DNA of 64,000 nucleotides from Alnus glutinosa (Eukaryota; Streptophyta; Magnoliopsida; Fagales; Betulaceae), in contig NC_084892.1 of NCBI RefSeq assembly GCF_958979055.1, positions 6,589,501-6,653,500 of the forward strand, in the 5' to 3' direction. Shown one piece after another: positions 40,601-52,225 of the stretch (position 1 is the first letter of the stretch; each line of letters starts with the position of its first letter). The notes beneath the pieces are model-generated. The model saw only the letters and a list, made by a program, of their open reading frames with translations, searched no databases and was not told the origin of the DNA. The position numbers were made by a program, and so were the translations under genes.

Positions 40601-41304
40601 GCTCCCGTTAACTCTCCATGTAAGTGTGTTGTGATTACCATTATCTGTAAGTATTCTGTCACCTGCATTTGTAAATGCCAACCCACTCCTTTCCTTCAAG
40701 TAATCAGCATATGGATGATTACCTTCAAGAATTGAATCTTTCAGCTGTTCATAAAGAAGCACACAAATTGAATAATGAAAAAATAATGAGAATGGATGAA
40801 ATGGGGAAAAGGTGATAGGAGAGAAAGAGAGAATTTTTTTTTTTTAAGAAAAGACCCTTTACCTGTTGTAAGGCAAGTTTAGGCATACAAGCTCTTTTAT
40901 GGATAATAAAGGGGTGAACATCCCATTTTAACAGCTCTGGCCCAGCCGTTCTAAGATCTGATAGCGATGTCTGATAAAAAGAAATGTTTACGTTCAACAT
41001 AAAAATAGAATTCCAAGATCCAAAATTTTTGAAGGAGATAATTGATGTGTTATGTGAAAATATTCAAATCCATAACAAATTTACTTGCATACTAGAGTTG
41101 AAATCAGAAAAGTATTACCTCATGCAATATGTGTTGGAGAACATCTTCACAGCTTTTTGATAAATCAAAACCAACTTTTGAAGCCGGGGCAGAACAAGCA
41201 TCATTTGTGATTCCATTACTAAGACCAAAGAAACCCTCCAAACATCTTAAAGCCAACATTTCCCTCATGTTTCTCCCCATATCATGCGGTAATTCTGGAG
41301 CCAT
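37604..41304 (-). CDS. PHD-finger and telobox-type Myb protein (5 coding exons)
   Basis: Exons in transcript order: 41304-41119, 40970-40863, 40744-38772, 38215-38143, 37759-37604, giving 831 residues. A C4HC3 PHD finger lies at about 479-523 (CVKC, LLVC, HCPLVVHEIC, FYCPFC) and could read histone H3 tails. A C-terminal Myb/SANT domain (about 768-822, VPWTAEEEQIL ... LKDKWRN) has the LKDKWRN telobox signature of TRF-like telomere-repeat-binding proteins. Between them are acidic, Ser-rich sequence, basic patches (SKRKK, KKQKQR) and a Lys/Glu-rich helix after the PHD. The exon 3 donor is placed at 38772 (TTA then GTAAGT) because it alone keeps phase into the Myb exon. The start ATG in exon A is inferred; an upstream exon near 42.5 kb appears to be untranslated leader. 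Probably nuclear chromatin or telomere-repeat factor. Confidence 0.85.
38457..38762 (+). mobile_element. LINE 3' end within the PHD-Myb gene intron
   Basis: The plus-strand sequence ends TATACTTAGGGGCACCTTACGC then TTTTCTTACTTATCAAAAAATAAA, the characteristic 3' tail of plant L1-type LINEs with an A-rich end. It lies antisense to the host gene. The antisense reading frame over it is Thr/Pro-rich and not a gene. Confidence 0.6.
39865..40102 (-). repeat. Two-copy internal repeat in the PHD-Myb protein
   Basis: Two stretches 43 residues apart align: QDTSGDEPHQNISVDEVKDD and QDTSVDEPCQKDSIDEVRDD, each followed by SEH/SEQ-C/R-AE. They lie at about residues 312-390, in the acidic linker before the PHD finger. 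Confidence 0.85.
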
Positions 41305-42477
41305 TTCAATCAAATCTGCAAAATAAATAAATAAATTATCCTAACAAATTTTTTATATAAATTTAGATTCACAATAAAATTATTCATAAAATAATAATAA
41401 TAATAATAATAATAAGACTCACAATACCATGTAAAATAGAAATGTTGACTTCCTTGTAGCTTGCAAGGGCTTCAATGACCCAAATCCATGCAAGCTTTGA
41501 AGTGTAACAGGATGCATCGTCCATGGAAGAACCCACTCAGTATTCAAGAAGTTCCACAAACCACAAATTTATTGACCCCGTCCACGTTTTTGCTCTGTGA
41601 AAGACCTTCAATTGAAGAGAAAGGGCTCAAACCAATGAAACTAATATCCCAACAAGAGATCCTAAAGCTCATATACGCAAAAAGTATACAGAATAACCCT
41701 ACTACAATATGATACCTTCAATTGGTCTTTGGCATATCCACGAGATGACTGATGACATACGAAGTGTAGAATTTCACCATAATGATAATGTTGCTAAAAA
41801 TATTTTCCATCCAACACTTTACCAAATAAATTCGAGAGTGGGAACAATTAAAAAAAAAAATAAATCAAATTATGTTCACCATATTAGGCTTAATGATTGT
41901 TCCAAAAACATATGCCATAAGATTTCAGTTTTGGAAAAATGCAAAAGTAAACCCAATGCCTCCCAGGCTCCCACCATCCAAAACAAAAAAAGGAGCCCGT
42001 AATCCTAGAAATGAGGCCCCTTTGGTACATACTTAAGAGTAAACCCTAATATATACAAAGAGTGTCTAGAATCCTAGAAAATGAGAGAAAATAACACGGT
42101 GAACCAATTAAGAGGCAGAGAATCTAGACTAATTGAAACAGAACTCTTCTTCCAAAAAAAAATTGAAACAGCACTCGGTAATTCGATGGTTGCAAAAAGA
42201 TCGAATAATCTAATTTCCCTCCCATACAGCTCAGTCGAAGTAGATATATACCAAATTTCCGACTCTGAAATTCAAATGAAAAATAAAAAGGGAAATATTA
42301 GGTAGCGGTTGTTTGATTGCCTAGAAAATTAGCTTAAAACTTATTTTTTTATCCAAACAAGATTTTAAAAAAATAACTCAAATTCTCTTCTTTCATGGGG
42401 TTTCTAGAGCGACCAAACAGAGTGTAAAGGAGCAGGCGATAAATATGAATTGAAAATAATGGCTAAGAGCTTCATAC

Positions 42478-42513
42478 CTTAATCACTGGAAAATTTACAG
42501 AGAAGAATCACAG

Positions 42514-42555
<42 letters not shown>

Positions 42556-42590
42556 GAGGAAGGAACCGCTTTCGCTCCGGTTCGGAAAAT
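42478..42590 (-). other. Leader exon of the PHD-Myb gene (5' UTR)
   Basis: On the minus strand a pyrimidine/purine-rich leader with a (CT)n tract (42,517-42,552) ends in ATTAAG followed by GTATGAAG, a good donor at 42,477. It can splice to the acceptor at 41,316, which precedes the ATG at 41,304. The exact 5' limit is unknown. Confidence 0.5.
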
Positions 42591-43467
42591 TGGACCCACT
42601 TGCGGTTTGGTATTCCATGTCAGCGCCAGCACAAGCCCTTCAAAATAAAAAGAGATATTAATAATTAAATTTTTTACAAGCCCTTCAAAATAAAAAGGAG
42701 ATGTTAATAATTAAATTTTTTTTAAAAAAAAAATTATCGTTAGTTAAACATTAAACTGTTCTTTTTTCTTTTTCTTTTTTTAGGGACAAACTGTTCCTCA
42801 GGTACACTTTTTTTTTGGGTAAGTCTTCAGGTACATTTTTATGAGCTGAACCAACTTCAAAAAAAAAAAAAAAAACATTTTAATAAGGTGGTTTTATGGG
42901 TAATGCTACATTTATTAAAAAAAAAAAAAAATTGTATAATTTGTTGACACATATTAATATGTAATCGAAAACACATTAGTCACTAAAAAATTAACAAAAG
43001 CTTTTTATTTTTTGGACGAATAAAACAAGAAAAGCTTTTTACCGAGAAGATTGTTTCTTCACGGCTTTATCTAGTAAACGGTATAAACCTTTTCTGTCAT
43101 GGACGAAGGCACCGATGGTCAGAAGAGAGATACCCTACAATTAGAGATTCTCGGAAGAGAGATACCCTACAATTAGAGATTCTTCCTCTCTTAATCGTAC
43201 CTTCTTTTTTTTGGCATAAAAATGTTGCTTCCGTTATCCGTCATTTAAATGACGTGGCATTTTATACAACGGTAAATAGTTTGAATTTAATTTGACTTGG
43301 GCACGTGCAACCAAAAGTAAGTTCCCATAATACTTATTGATTAGATCAAATCACAAAAATTGTTAATGAGTCTCCAATGTCAAAATTTTCATGAAAATTG
43401 GTCAAATTTAGTAATGAAAAAATCCCGAAATTGTAGTGTCCTCTGTTTCTTCCTCTGTTCCATTGCT
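42591..43467. other. Spacer with two short tandem duplications
   Basis: A 46-bp unit (ACAAGCCCTTCAAAATAAAA start) is duplicated at about 42,631-42,722. A 32-bp unit (GAAGAGAGATACCCTACAAT) is duplicated at 43,122-43,185. Poly-A/T tracts lie between. No gene is seen. Confidence 0.7.
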
Positions 43468-44590
43468 TCAGGCTTCCCCTTCTTTAATCTCAAGCAGAGG
43501 CATCCTCTCTCTGTCTCTGACTCTCTCCTTCAGCTCGCCTAAAACCCCATGCTGTTCTTTCTCCGTGGCTTTTTTCGAACTCTTGCTCCCCAATTTCTTC
43601 AATTCAGAGCAGAATTCCGTGATCTGATTCAGAATTTCCCGTCCACCTAACAAATTACGCGCCGAGAAAGTACTCCTCAGATGCGGTTTCTTTTCGTGCT
43701 CCGGCGGATTCCCAAATTGTTTCTTCATCTCTGTGCTTGGTTTCGATGCTGCTTTCTTAGACTTGGTCCTACCGTTGGGAATGGGAGCAGACACGTTTGG
43801 ATTCTTGTTCTCACTGTCCTCAATGGGATTCTTTGAAAAATATGATCCTTTCGTTCTCAAAGACTTTTGATTGGGAACTTTTGCAGCTGAAGATGAATTT
43901 ATTTCTTTTTCTTTTTGCCCCACATCTCTGCACCAAAAATAAATTACTAAATTGATATCTATTTAGCTTACTTGAATATGCTAATTCAATTAATTCTTGG
44001 AGACCGAAAATTTGAGGACTTTATTTTTTTTTTTTTTTCCTGTATTTTTCTCAAATGCCAAACAGAGTATAATTAGATTTTGAATTATACCTGCGATTCT
44101 TATCCCTGAAAGGAAAAAATTCCGAAATGGAAACTGATCTTAGAAGCTTAACCTGAAAAAACCCGAATCAACCAACTTCGGTTAGGCTGTTTATCTTAAA
44201 AAATGGAAACTGAGAATCAAATAAACAAAATTACGTCAATTACAACCTTCGAATAGTGTATTCGTTTCAGAAAATCTTCAGCATTCTTCGGATGCCTGCA
44301 ATCTGAAAAGCCGAGAGCGAAAATCAGTACAAATAAATACATAAGCAGAGAGAGCCTGGCAAAACCTGGACTTCGAAATCTTCTTTTCTTTTCCTTTTCC
44401 TTTTCCTTTGGTTTCTCGGGAACCAAACAGGGAGTTAAACTATACCTGGATTGCAGAACCAGGGTTCATCGTCAATGGGTTCGTCCGGGGCAGAGAGATC
44501 GACCCATTGAGGCGCATCGAAGTTCTCGTACATGTCATCATTGACAAATATGGACTGGACGTTCTTCCAATCGATGTTCTCCGGTTCCAT
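43468..44590 (-). CDS. Uncharacterised plant-specific protein (4 exons)
   Basis: Exons in transcript order: 44590-44446, 44302-44247, 44152-44091, 43927-43468; phases agree and the product has 240 residues. The N-terminus is acidic and well ordered (MEPENIDWKN, then APQWVDLSAPDEPIDDEPWF). A CNPDCRHPKNAEDFLK segment with two cysteines and a histidine follows across the first junction. The middle is basic and Ser/Asn/Lys-rich. The C-terminal part (SARNLLGGREILNQITEFCSE) may form a helix. There is no signal peptide or membrane span. The structured acidic start makes me confident it is a real gene and not noise, and I recall similar unannotated proteins in other plants, but I assign no function. 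A (GA)n run at 44,765-44,785 lies in its leader. Confidence 0.75.
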
Positions 44591-44992
44591 GACTTCGAAG
44601 GATCTACAGAAAAAAAGAAAATAGAAATTAGGATTACAGATTTAAAATAGGAAATGAATTGTATGTGTAACAATGTTTCGAAAAAGAGAAGATTGAGTAA
44701 GCTTTGCTCTGATTCTGAGATTCCGAAGGTCTTTGATCCTGTAAAGATGTAGAACTTTGAGCTGAGAGAGAGAGAGAGAGAGAAAGCGAGAGCGAGAGAA
44801 ATTCTAAAGCACTTGTAGAAAGAGAGCTGTGAGGGTTTGGAAAAGCTACAGAAATTTGGTAACGTCAGGAGAAAGAAATAAAAATAAGGGTTTTAAAAAA
44901 AATTTGACCGTTGGAGCTGGCTCTCTCTTTCTCTCTCTGTTTTCTTTTCTAACAATTAAACAATTTGAGTGCTCTCCGTTTGTTTTATTTAA

Positions 44993-45487
44993 TGCTCTAT
45001 TTGTTTCAATTTAAAATATACTTTTTTGTAAAATATTTTTTTGCGTTTGGTTCTTACGAAAATTACTAATGGTGAAAAACTACCGGTGACGAGATTCTGG
45101 CACTGGCCGGCAGAATTCCGACCACTTTCACAAGATTCCGGCACAAATTGCCAGATTCCGGAACTGGCCAAATTCCTGCATGTTTTGCCAGAATTTGGCT
45201 TGCCGGATTCTAGCAATCAGTTACTAAAATTCCGGGACCTTCAACGGTAGATTTGAAATACCAACAAATTTCAATGTCCGGCGGTGGTGAATTCCCACAA
45301 ACGTGTGTGCAAGAATAAAGAGTTTAAATCCAAAAAACGATTTATGATTTTCAAAACCGTAAATGTTTTTCAAAAATTAAAGAGACTTTTACGGTCATAC
45401 TGAAAATGATTTTCGTTGATCATCATTTTCAGTTGCACCAAAGACCAGAAAATACAAAAAATGTTTTTACGTTCAAACAACGGAGGA
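44993..45487. mobile_element. Harbinger-like element with GC-rich core, copy 3
   Basis: Starts TGCTCTATTTGTTTC and ends ACAACGGAGGA, flanked by TAA on both sides (44990-44992, 45488-45490). The core has CCGGCAGAATTCCG and AATTCCGG words like copies 1 and 2, but is much shorter. A second end-like GCTCTCCGTTTGTTTTA lies just outside at 44,970-44,987, so it may have landed next to or inside an older relative. Confidence 0.7.
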
Positions 45488-45490
45488 TAA

Positions 45491-46278
45491 GTCACCGTAG
45501 AAATCCTTGCCTATATATATATATATATATATATATATCAGTAATTGTGAGGGTGATACTGTTAATCAAATTCTTCCATGATTCTCAGTAATTGCATTTA
45601 ATTGTTAATTTTTTTAAAAGAAAAAAAAAAAAAAAAAAAAGCAATTTATAATATTTTGGATTTCTCTTGATCGGTAAATCAATATATGAACTTGTCGTTA
45701 ATTCGCTTTTGAAATTTCCTCGGATTCTAAGCGTACGGACATCCAGTTTGTTACAAAAGTTATATGTTCGATTGGATGGTAGTGTATATAATTTCATTAA
45801 TAATTGCCCACAAACAAGGGCATATATGCACTGAATGCCGATGTGACCTCAATCCTTTAGAATTCTATTGGAGCTCAAAAGAATCATTGCTCTCCATAAT
45901 TTCAAGTAATTATAATTATATATTATATATAGTTAAAATATGTAAAATATATATTTATATATATATCAACAATTAATTTAAAAGAACAATCTAAATATAA
46001 CACTAATGGGTGGCAGTGGGTTAAAAAAACCTAACAAATATAATTATATAACAAATGTGCAGAAGGTTAAGAAATGAGTCTCAAATTTTATTTTATTTTT
46101 TGTTTGATTTAGCATGACATGTAGACATAGTATTTTAACATTTGCTAAAATAACTTCATGGAAAGACACAAACCCCATCCCAAAAAAAACACACACACAC
46201 ACACAGTCACTAGTCACTAGTCACTAGTCACTGCATCATGAGGAGGAAGACTATCATTAACATAAATTATCCACCTTT
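45491..46278. other. AT-rich spacer and acyltransferase 3' region
   Basis: Contains a (TA)n run at about 45,513-45,538, A-tracts, a (CA)n run near 46,190-46,204 and four AGTCACT heptamers in tandem (about 46,205-46,232). The last part is probably the 3' untranslated region of the DHHC gene. Confidence 0.5.
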
Positions 46279-49200
46279 TCACCATTTGTGTCTCTTCCGA
46301 GATCTCCAAAAAATTGGCAAATATCTTGATTTAGAATAAGGGCACCCAAAAAAACGGAAAAGATTTTGGCAATCTTCTTTCCCAACTTGCTCATTTTCCT
46401 GTGAAGCTAAATGACTTAAATAAGTTTTTCCTTGATAAATATAACAAAGCTGCTGCCACAGAAGCACGCTCAACCCTATCTCCACCGAAACAGTTGAAAC
46501 AAAAAGATATACCAGAACAAGTCCTCTTGCGGATAGTAGCAGTGCAGACCTTAGCAAAGCTACAAAAACTTCCATCATAACTCCGAAAGCTAAATCCATG
46601 TTAAACCCGTTTAGACGGCCAATCTTATACGTTAATGGTGGCCATATGTGCAGCCCTGCATATGCAGACATGATTGATACATAGATTGCACTGATGACAG
46701 CTGAAATGAGGAAGAGAATGAAATGTCGGTGATTTGCGGCACCAACACAGTTCCCAATCTGCAATATAATTATTATAATTGTTAGCAACTCATTTGCTCT
46801 ACTTTTCACAGAAAAGAAACATTCCAAACTACTAGTTCAATAAAATGACAGATAACCCAATTTGATAATTCAGGCAACATCTTCCAAAGTAACTAGTCTA
46901 AGGTTGTAAAACAATCTGACTATAAGACATATTTACAAACAAGTTTTAGCACATCAGGCATTCAAGTAGAGAACCATTTCACATATCCCTTCTTTTTCTC
47001 TGATTCCTCCTCTACAACCTATCACAAAATTAAACACAAGTCTTCTTTTGAGCTGCCCTTGCAAAGCTCAAACCTGAAAACCTGATATTCCTCATAGATG
47101 CTTAATCCATGTCCGTAATTACTGAGGAAAACCTCTTCTGGTTTGCAGATGCACTAACTGATAAGTTCAACCATCTTGTACATGTGCATGATGATTATTA
47201 TTTGTTGTCCATATTGTTCATAGTGCAAATCCAAAAAGAGTTCTCAGGCTCAAGTTTTTTGTGCGCAAATTCTTATTGGTTATCAAAAACTAAGGAGCTA
47301 TTTCTGGACGTATGCAAGTCGACAAAGAAGAAAAGCAGAAAGGCATTATTTGGAATCTCAATAGACCATTAAAGATTGAAAGCAAACTCAAGGACGTGTT
47401 TCCTCTCACCTGGAGGGATTGATGCAAAGCATGTTGGAAAATGCCTTTACAAACACTTCAAGCATTCTCTTTTTTAAGGATTTGCTAAAGTTCTAACATC
47501 AGCTTTTTGGAGATTTGCTGAATGAAATTTCAGTCAATGTTTGTAGCTGTTTCTCTCCCTATCTGTTAGGGATTCAGGTAGGTGTTCTTGCTAATTTGAT
47601 AGCTTGAGTTAGCTCTCCGATTTCCATTCTTAAATTCTACTATTTCCTAATCAGTTATCCAGGATTTATTTTCCATACACAGTATTTTGAATTTCACTTT
47701 AGATGCCATTTCTTTCAAATCTAAGATCATACAATCGAGAACCTCTTCAAAGTTCAAACAAATCTTTGAATTCCCCCTTAATGCCTCAGCCACTATCTCT
47801 TGGAGCCTTTTCTATCAGTTGAAATTCTGATGCGCTAAATGAGAAAATAGAATCTGAGCCAAAAGGGTTTAACAATACATTTCACATTGATTTATAGCAA
47901 AGAGGTTCCAATGTCCAATCAATTATCTTTTTCCCTTTTCTTTTTTTCTTCCTTTTTTCATAAATTGTATCTAATACCTGTATACTTTAATTCTATAGTT
48001 CAAACAGAAAAAAGGAAAAAGTTTTAACTTAATTGTGGAAGGGTAGAAACAATGAATAAAAAAATATTCTTTTTTTATATATATAAGTAAACACAATTCA
48101 AGAAAAGTGCAAAAGGCGCAACCCAAGAATATAAAAAGTATACAAGAGAAACACCAAACTAGAAGAAGAAAAAAGATCAAGAAAAACATGCAAGCCAGAA
48201 ATATTTAAGTAAAAAACAATTATCCAGTAGTAAAGAGCCTTGAAGAAAAAATCCTTTAATTCCACTACCGTCCATTCAAAGTATTCAAAACTTCAATCAT
48301 TTTTTTTCACTCCAAAGGCACCACATAAGACAAGACAATACCATTTTTCGTATAGCAGCATTCTGAAACCTACTAAAATGTGTTTTCTAGAAAGCAAAGA
48401 GGCCTACCACTCAACTAGGCATGAGCCAAGACAACCCTACTAGGCTGAAGATAGTATTCCAAAAGGCACTAGCCATCTCACAATGAAGTAAAAGGTAGTT
48501 TACTGGCCCCCTACTCTTTTTACACATATAACATCAAACAACAATGACATGCCACTTTCTAAGATTATTCATGTTTAGTATCTTTCATAAGGCAACCAAC
48601 CAAGCAAAGAACACTACTCTTAAGGGAGTCATATTCCGCCAAATACTCCTCCAAGGAAAGGAGTACTGACATGGGAAACAAAGACATTGTAGTAAGATTT
48701 AACATCAAACAATCATTCTTAAAATGTACCCAACAAAGCTTGTCTTTGCCATCCCATCTTAATCTGCAGGAGTACAACAAATTGAAGAAAGAGGTAAAGG
48801 AATCCATCTCCCAATCGTGAATCACTCTAAGAAAGTTAACATTCCACTTATGAGAGTCACTATAAGTCTCAAAATGATCTACAATTGAAGCATCCTTACA
48901 AAAGGGCCAAATTGAACAAGTCCGGAAAAAGCTGCCTTGAGGGCCTTATCCTTACACCGTGCATCATGCCAGAATCTAATTTTGAAACCATCACCGACCC
49001 CAAATCTAGTATGAGAAACGTCAATACTCGCCTACACGCACCAACGAGAGAGAGAGAGAGAGAGAATTCTCTCAAGCTCCAACACAAGTAAAACTATTCC
49101 CGATAATCCAATCTTAAGAAAGTTAGACCATGCACTAACTAGTGTCGATTGTGAAAGTTCCTTCCCGAGCTCCGAAGTACAATTTTTAACTCCAGGTATC

Positions 49201-52190
49201 TCGGACCACTCTCCCTTGGTGATCAAGTTGGCCGAATTTCTTAAGGTCAAGAAACTATGAAAGTTCTTTTTTATTTTTAATTATTTTTGGATCAAGCATC
49301 TAGATTTCTTGCCTTTGGTTGAGAAAGCCTATGGGAAGTCAGCTTCTGACACGCCTATATACCAGCTTTGTACTAAATGAAAAATAATAACAATAATATA
49401 TATAAAACAATAATAATTGAACTTAGAACTAACAGAGTTGAAAGAGAGGTATCTGACCTCCCAAATCATTAAGTCATAACTAGGTATAAATCGGTGGAAC
49501 TACAATGGTGAGTTAAGCAAAACCCCATGAATGATAGTCTTCACAGTAAAGAAATTTCTATTGTTAAGAATATAGTGACATTTTCGGAGTTAAGGAGAGC
49601 TTCCTTAGACAAAAGTCTTGTCTTCAGTGGTTGAATCTTGGAGAACAGAATTCCAAGTTTCTCTTCAACGCCTTGAAACCATTATAAACGGAGCAAGATT
49701 GTTTCAATCTGTGGGAAAGATGGAACAAAGATTGACAATCCAAAATGTTAAAGAATAAATAGTGAGGGACTTCAACAAGCTACTTAGTGCTATTCTTCAT
49801 AACAAACTGATTGATCTAACTACTCTTGAAAAAGCTCTACCAACGCTGATTGCTCAAGATCAGGTTGTATACTTGGGTAGGGAGGTCAATGAAGACGATA
49901 TCACATTCATCCTCTTTTCCTTGAAGGAGAACAAAATTACTGATCTGGAGGGCTCTAATGCAACTTTTTTCTCAAAAACGCTTGGAGTATTGTTGGGAAG
50001 GGTGCCGTGAAGGCTATAAAGGATTTCTTTGATAACAGCTGCTTGCTCAAGAAAGTTAATGTAACAACTATAGCTTTGATCCCAAAGATACCCAACCTGA
50101 CAAAATTGAAGGATTTCAGACCTATCTCCTACTACAATATGATCTACAAGTGTTAGCTAAAATCCTCACTAACAGGATCAAGTCGCAACTCCCCCACTTG
50201 GCAAGAAGCAACAAACAACGTTTTTCGAAGGGAGGAGAGAACCAGTAACAATATCTTACTCTCTTTGGATCTCTTGAGGATCTATCATCGTAATCAACAT
50301 ATGCCTCGTTGTGCCTTGAAAACAGACTTCATAAAAGCTTATGACACGCTCCATTGGTAGTTCTTCCTTGTAGTGCTAACAATAGTGGGGTTTCCAAAGA
50401 ATGTTATACAATGGATCAGGGAATGTATCTCGATACAAGATTTTCTATTTGCATTAATAAGGAATTAAACGTTTTTTTTTTCTCGAAAGGTAAGTGTCTT
50501 CATCAAGGAGGCTCCATGTTGCCTTATTTCTTTGTGATATGATGGCCTTTTCAAGGCTATTGAACAGCATGGTTGAGGAGGGTGTTTCAGATTTTATTAG
50601 AGGTGTGAGAAAGATAGCATATCTTAGTTGTATTTTGCAGATGACTTATTGATATTTTGCAGGGGTGAACTAGATTTGGTCACTAAGATAGCTGGTTGCT
50701 TCAAGCAGTTGAAAGATCTTTCGGGCCTCTCTCCTAATCCTGAAAGAGTGATATATTTACTAGTGGGATCTCAAACAGTGTCAAAAAACAACCTTTTGAC
50801 ATCCTTGACTACAAAGTGGGTACACTCCCAGTCAGATACTTTGGGATTCCTTTGACCTCCTCCCATCTCCTGACTTCTAATTGCAGGGTCTTGATGAATC
50901 GCATAGTGACCCAGGCGAAGATCTGGACTGCTGGAGCACTTTCATATGTAGGACGACTCTAGTTAACAGAGTCCATCCTTTTTGCAGTTCAAGTCTATTG
51001 GTCAGTCTTGTTTATTCATCCTAAGGTAGTTATCAAGAAAGTGGAAATCACCCTGAAGGCCTCTCTATGGTCACACAGAGAGCTTAAATCAAAAGGGTCT
51101 AAAGTAGTTCCCAGCCTGATTCGCAAATTAATATTTGTTGCAGTGGAATACACCATTTGTAGAGTGAGAAATGCACGGACTTACCATGACAAATCTAAAC
51201 AGGTTTGTAATGTCATTCAGGATATTATGTTTTGTGTTAGATCTAGAATTGAGACTCTCCATGACCTTGAACCATCTCAAGAAAATAGAAGACAACAAAG
51301 ATCATGGAAGATTTCAGAGGAGGGATTAGATAGAGCTATTAATCAAGGTATAATTCTCCAGGTCACCTTTTCGCACAACTGGGTAGATACCCCACTGTAT
51401 GCTTGGAGGCATCCCAGCACACTGAATCGCCGCAAGGATGAATGAAGAATTGGTAGTCACAAACAAGATAATCTCTATGATGGAGTGGAATATCCCACAG
51501 AAATAGCCAATAGAAAAACAATGGGGTACACTGCCCACACTCCACCGCCAGGATTTCAAAAAAAAAAAAAAGTATTTGGGAGGAGGGTGTGGTGAGAAGG
51601 GTATGTTCTCTTAATCAAGTCTTTTATTTTATCGGTGTATGCCTAAAAAAAAAAGGAACATAAGTGATGGTCTTATGCCTCCAGAACTTCTTTTCAGTAC
51701 TGACTTGAGGAATACTAACATGAATGTTCACAACCCGAAAAGGAAAATTCAATAAACTTTCCATGTACATGATTCAAGTGGGTGGCAAAACACCCAATTA
51801 ACATATGTCAAGTGAGTTAATAATAATAAGCAAGGTAATTAGAAAAAAAATTAATAAAAAGCAAAGGTGATAAGCACTTACAAATGGGCAATGATGATCC
51901 ATATCCAATACACACATTCCGCACGAACAGCAATGATGAGTCCTAGGTGATTTTGGTTTTGAGCAATGGTGACAAAAGGTATAATTCTCCAGGTCACCTT
52001 TTCCCACAACTGGGTAGAAACCCCACTGTATGCTTGGAGGCATGCCAGCACACTGAAACGCCACAAGGATGAATGAAGAAATGGTAGTCACGGACAAGAC
52101 AATTGTTATGATGGAGTGGAATATCCCACAGAAATAGTTAATAGAAAAAACAATGGGGTACACTGCCCATACTCCACCACCTGCATTTTT

Positions 52191-52225
<35 letters not shown>

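Noticed and set aside
51326-51559. Mutually exclusive alternative DHHC exon
   Set aside because: The duplicate lacks an acceptor and the catalytic Cys-rich part and is out of frame.
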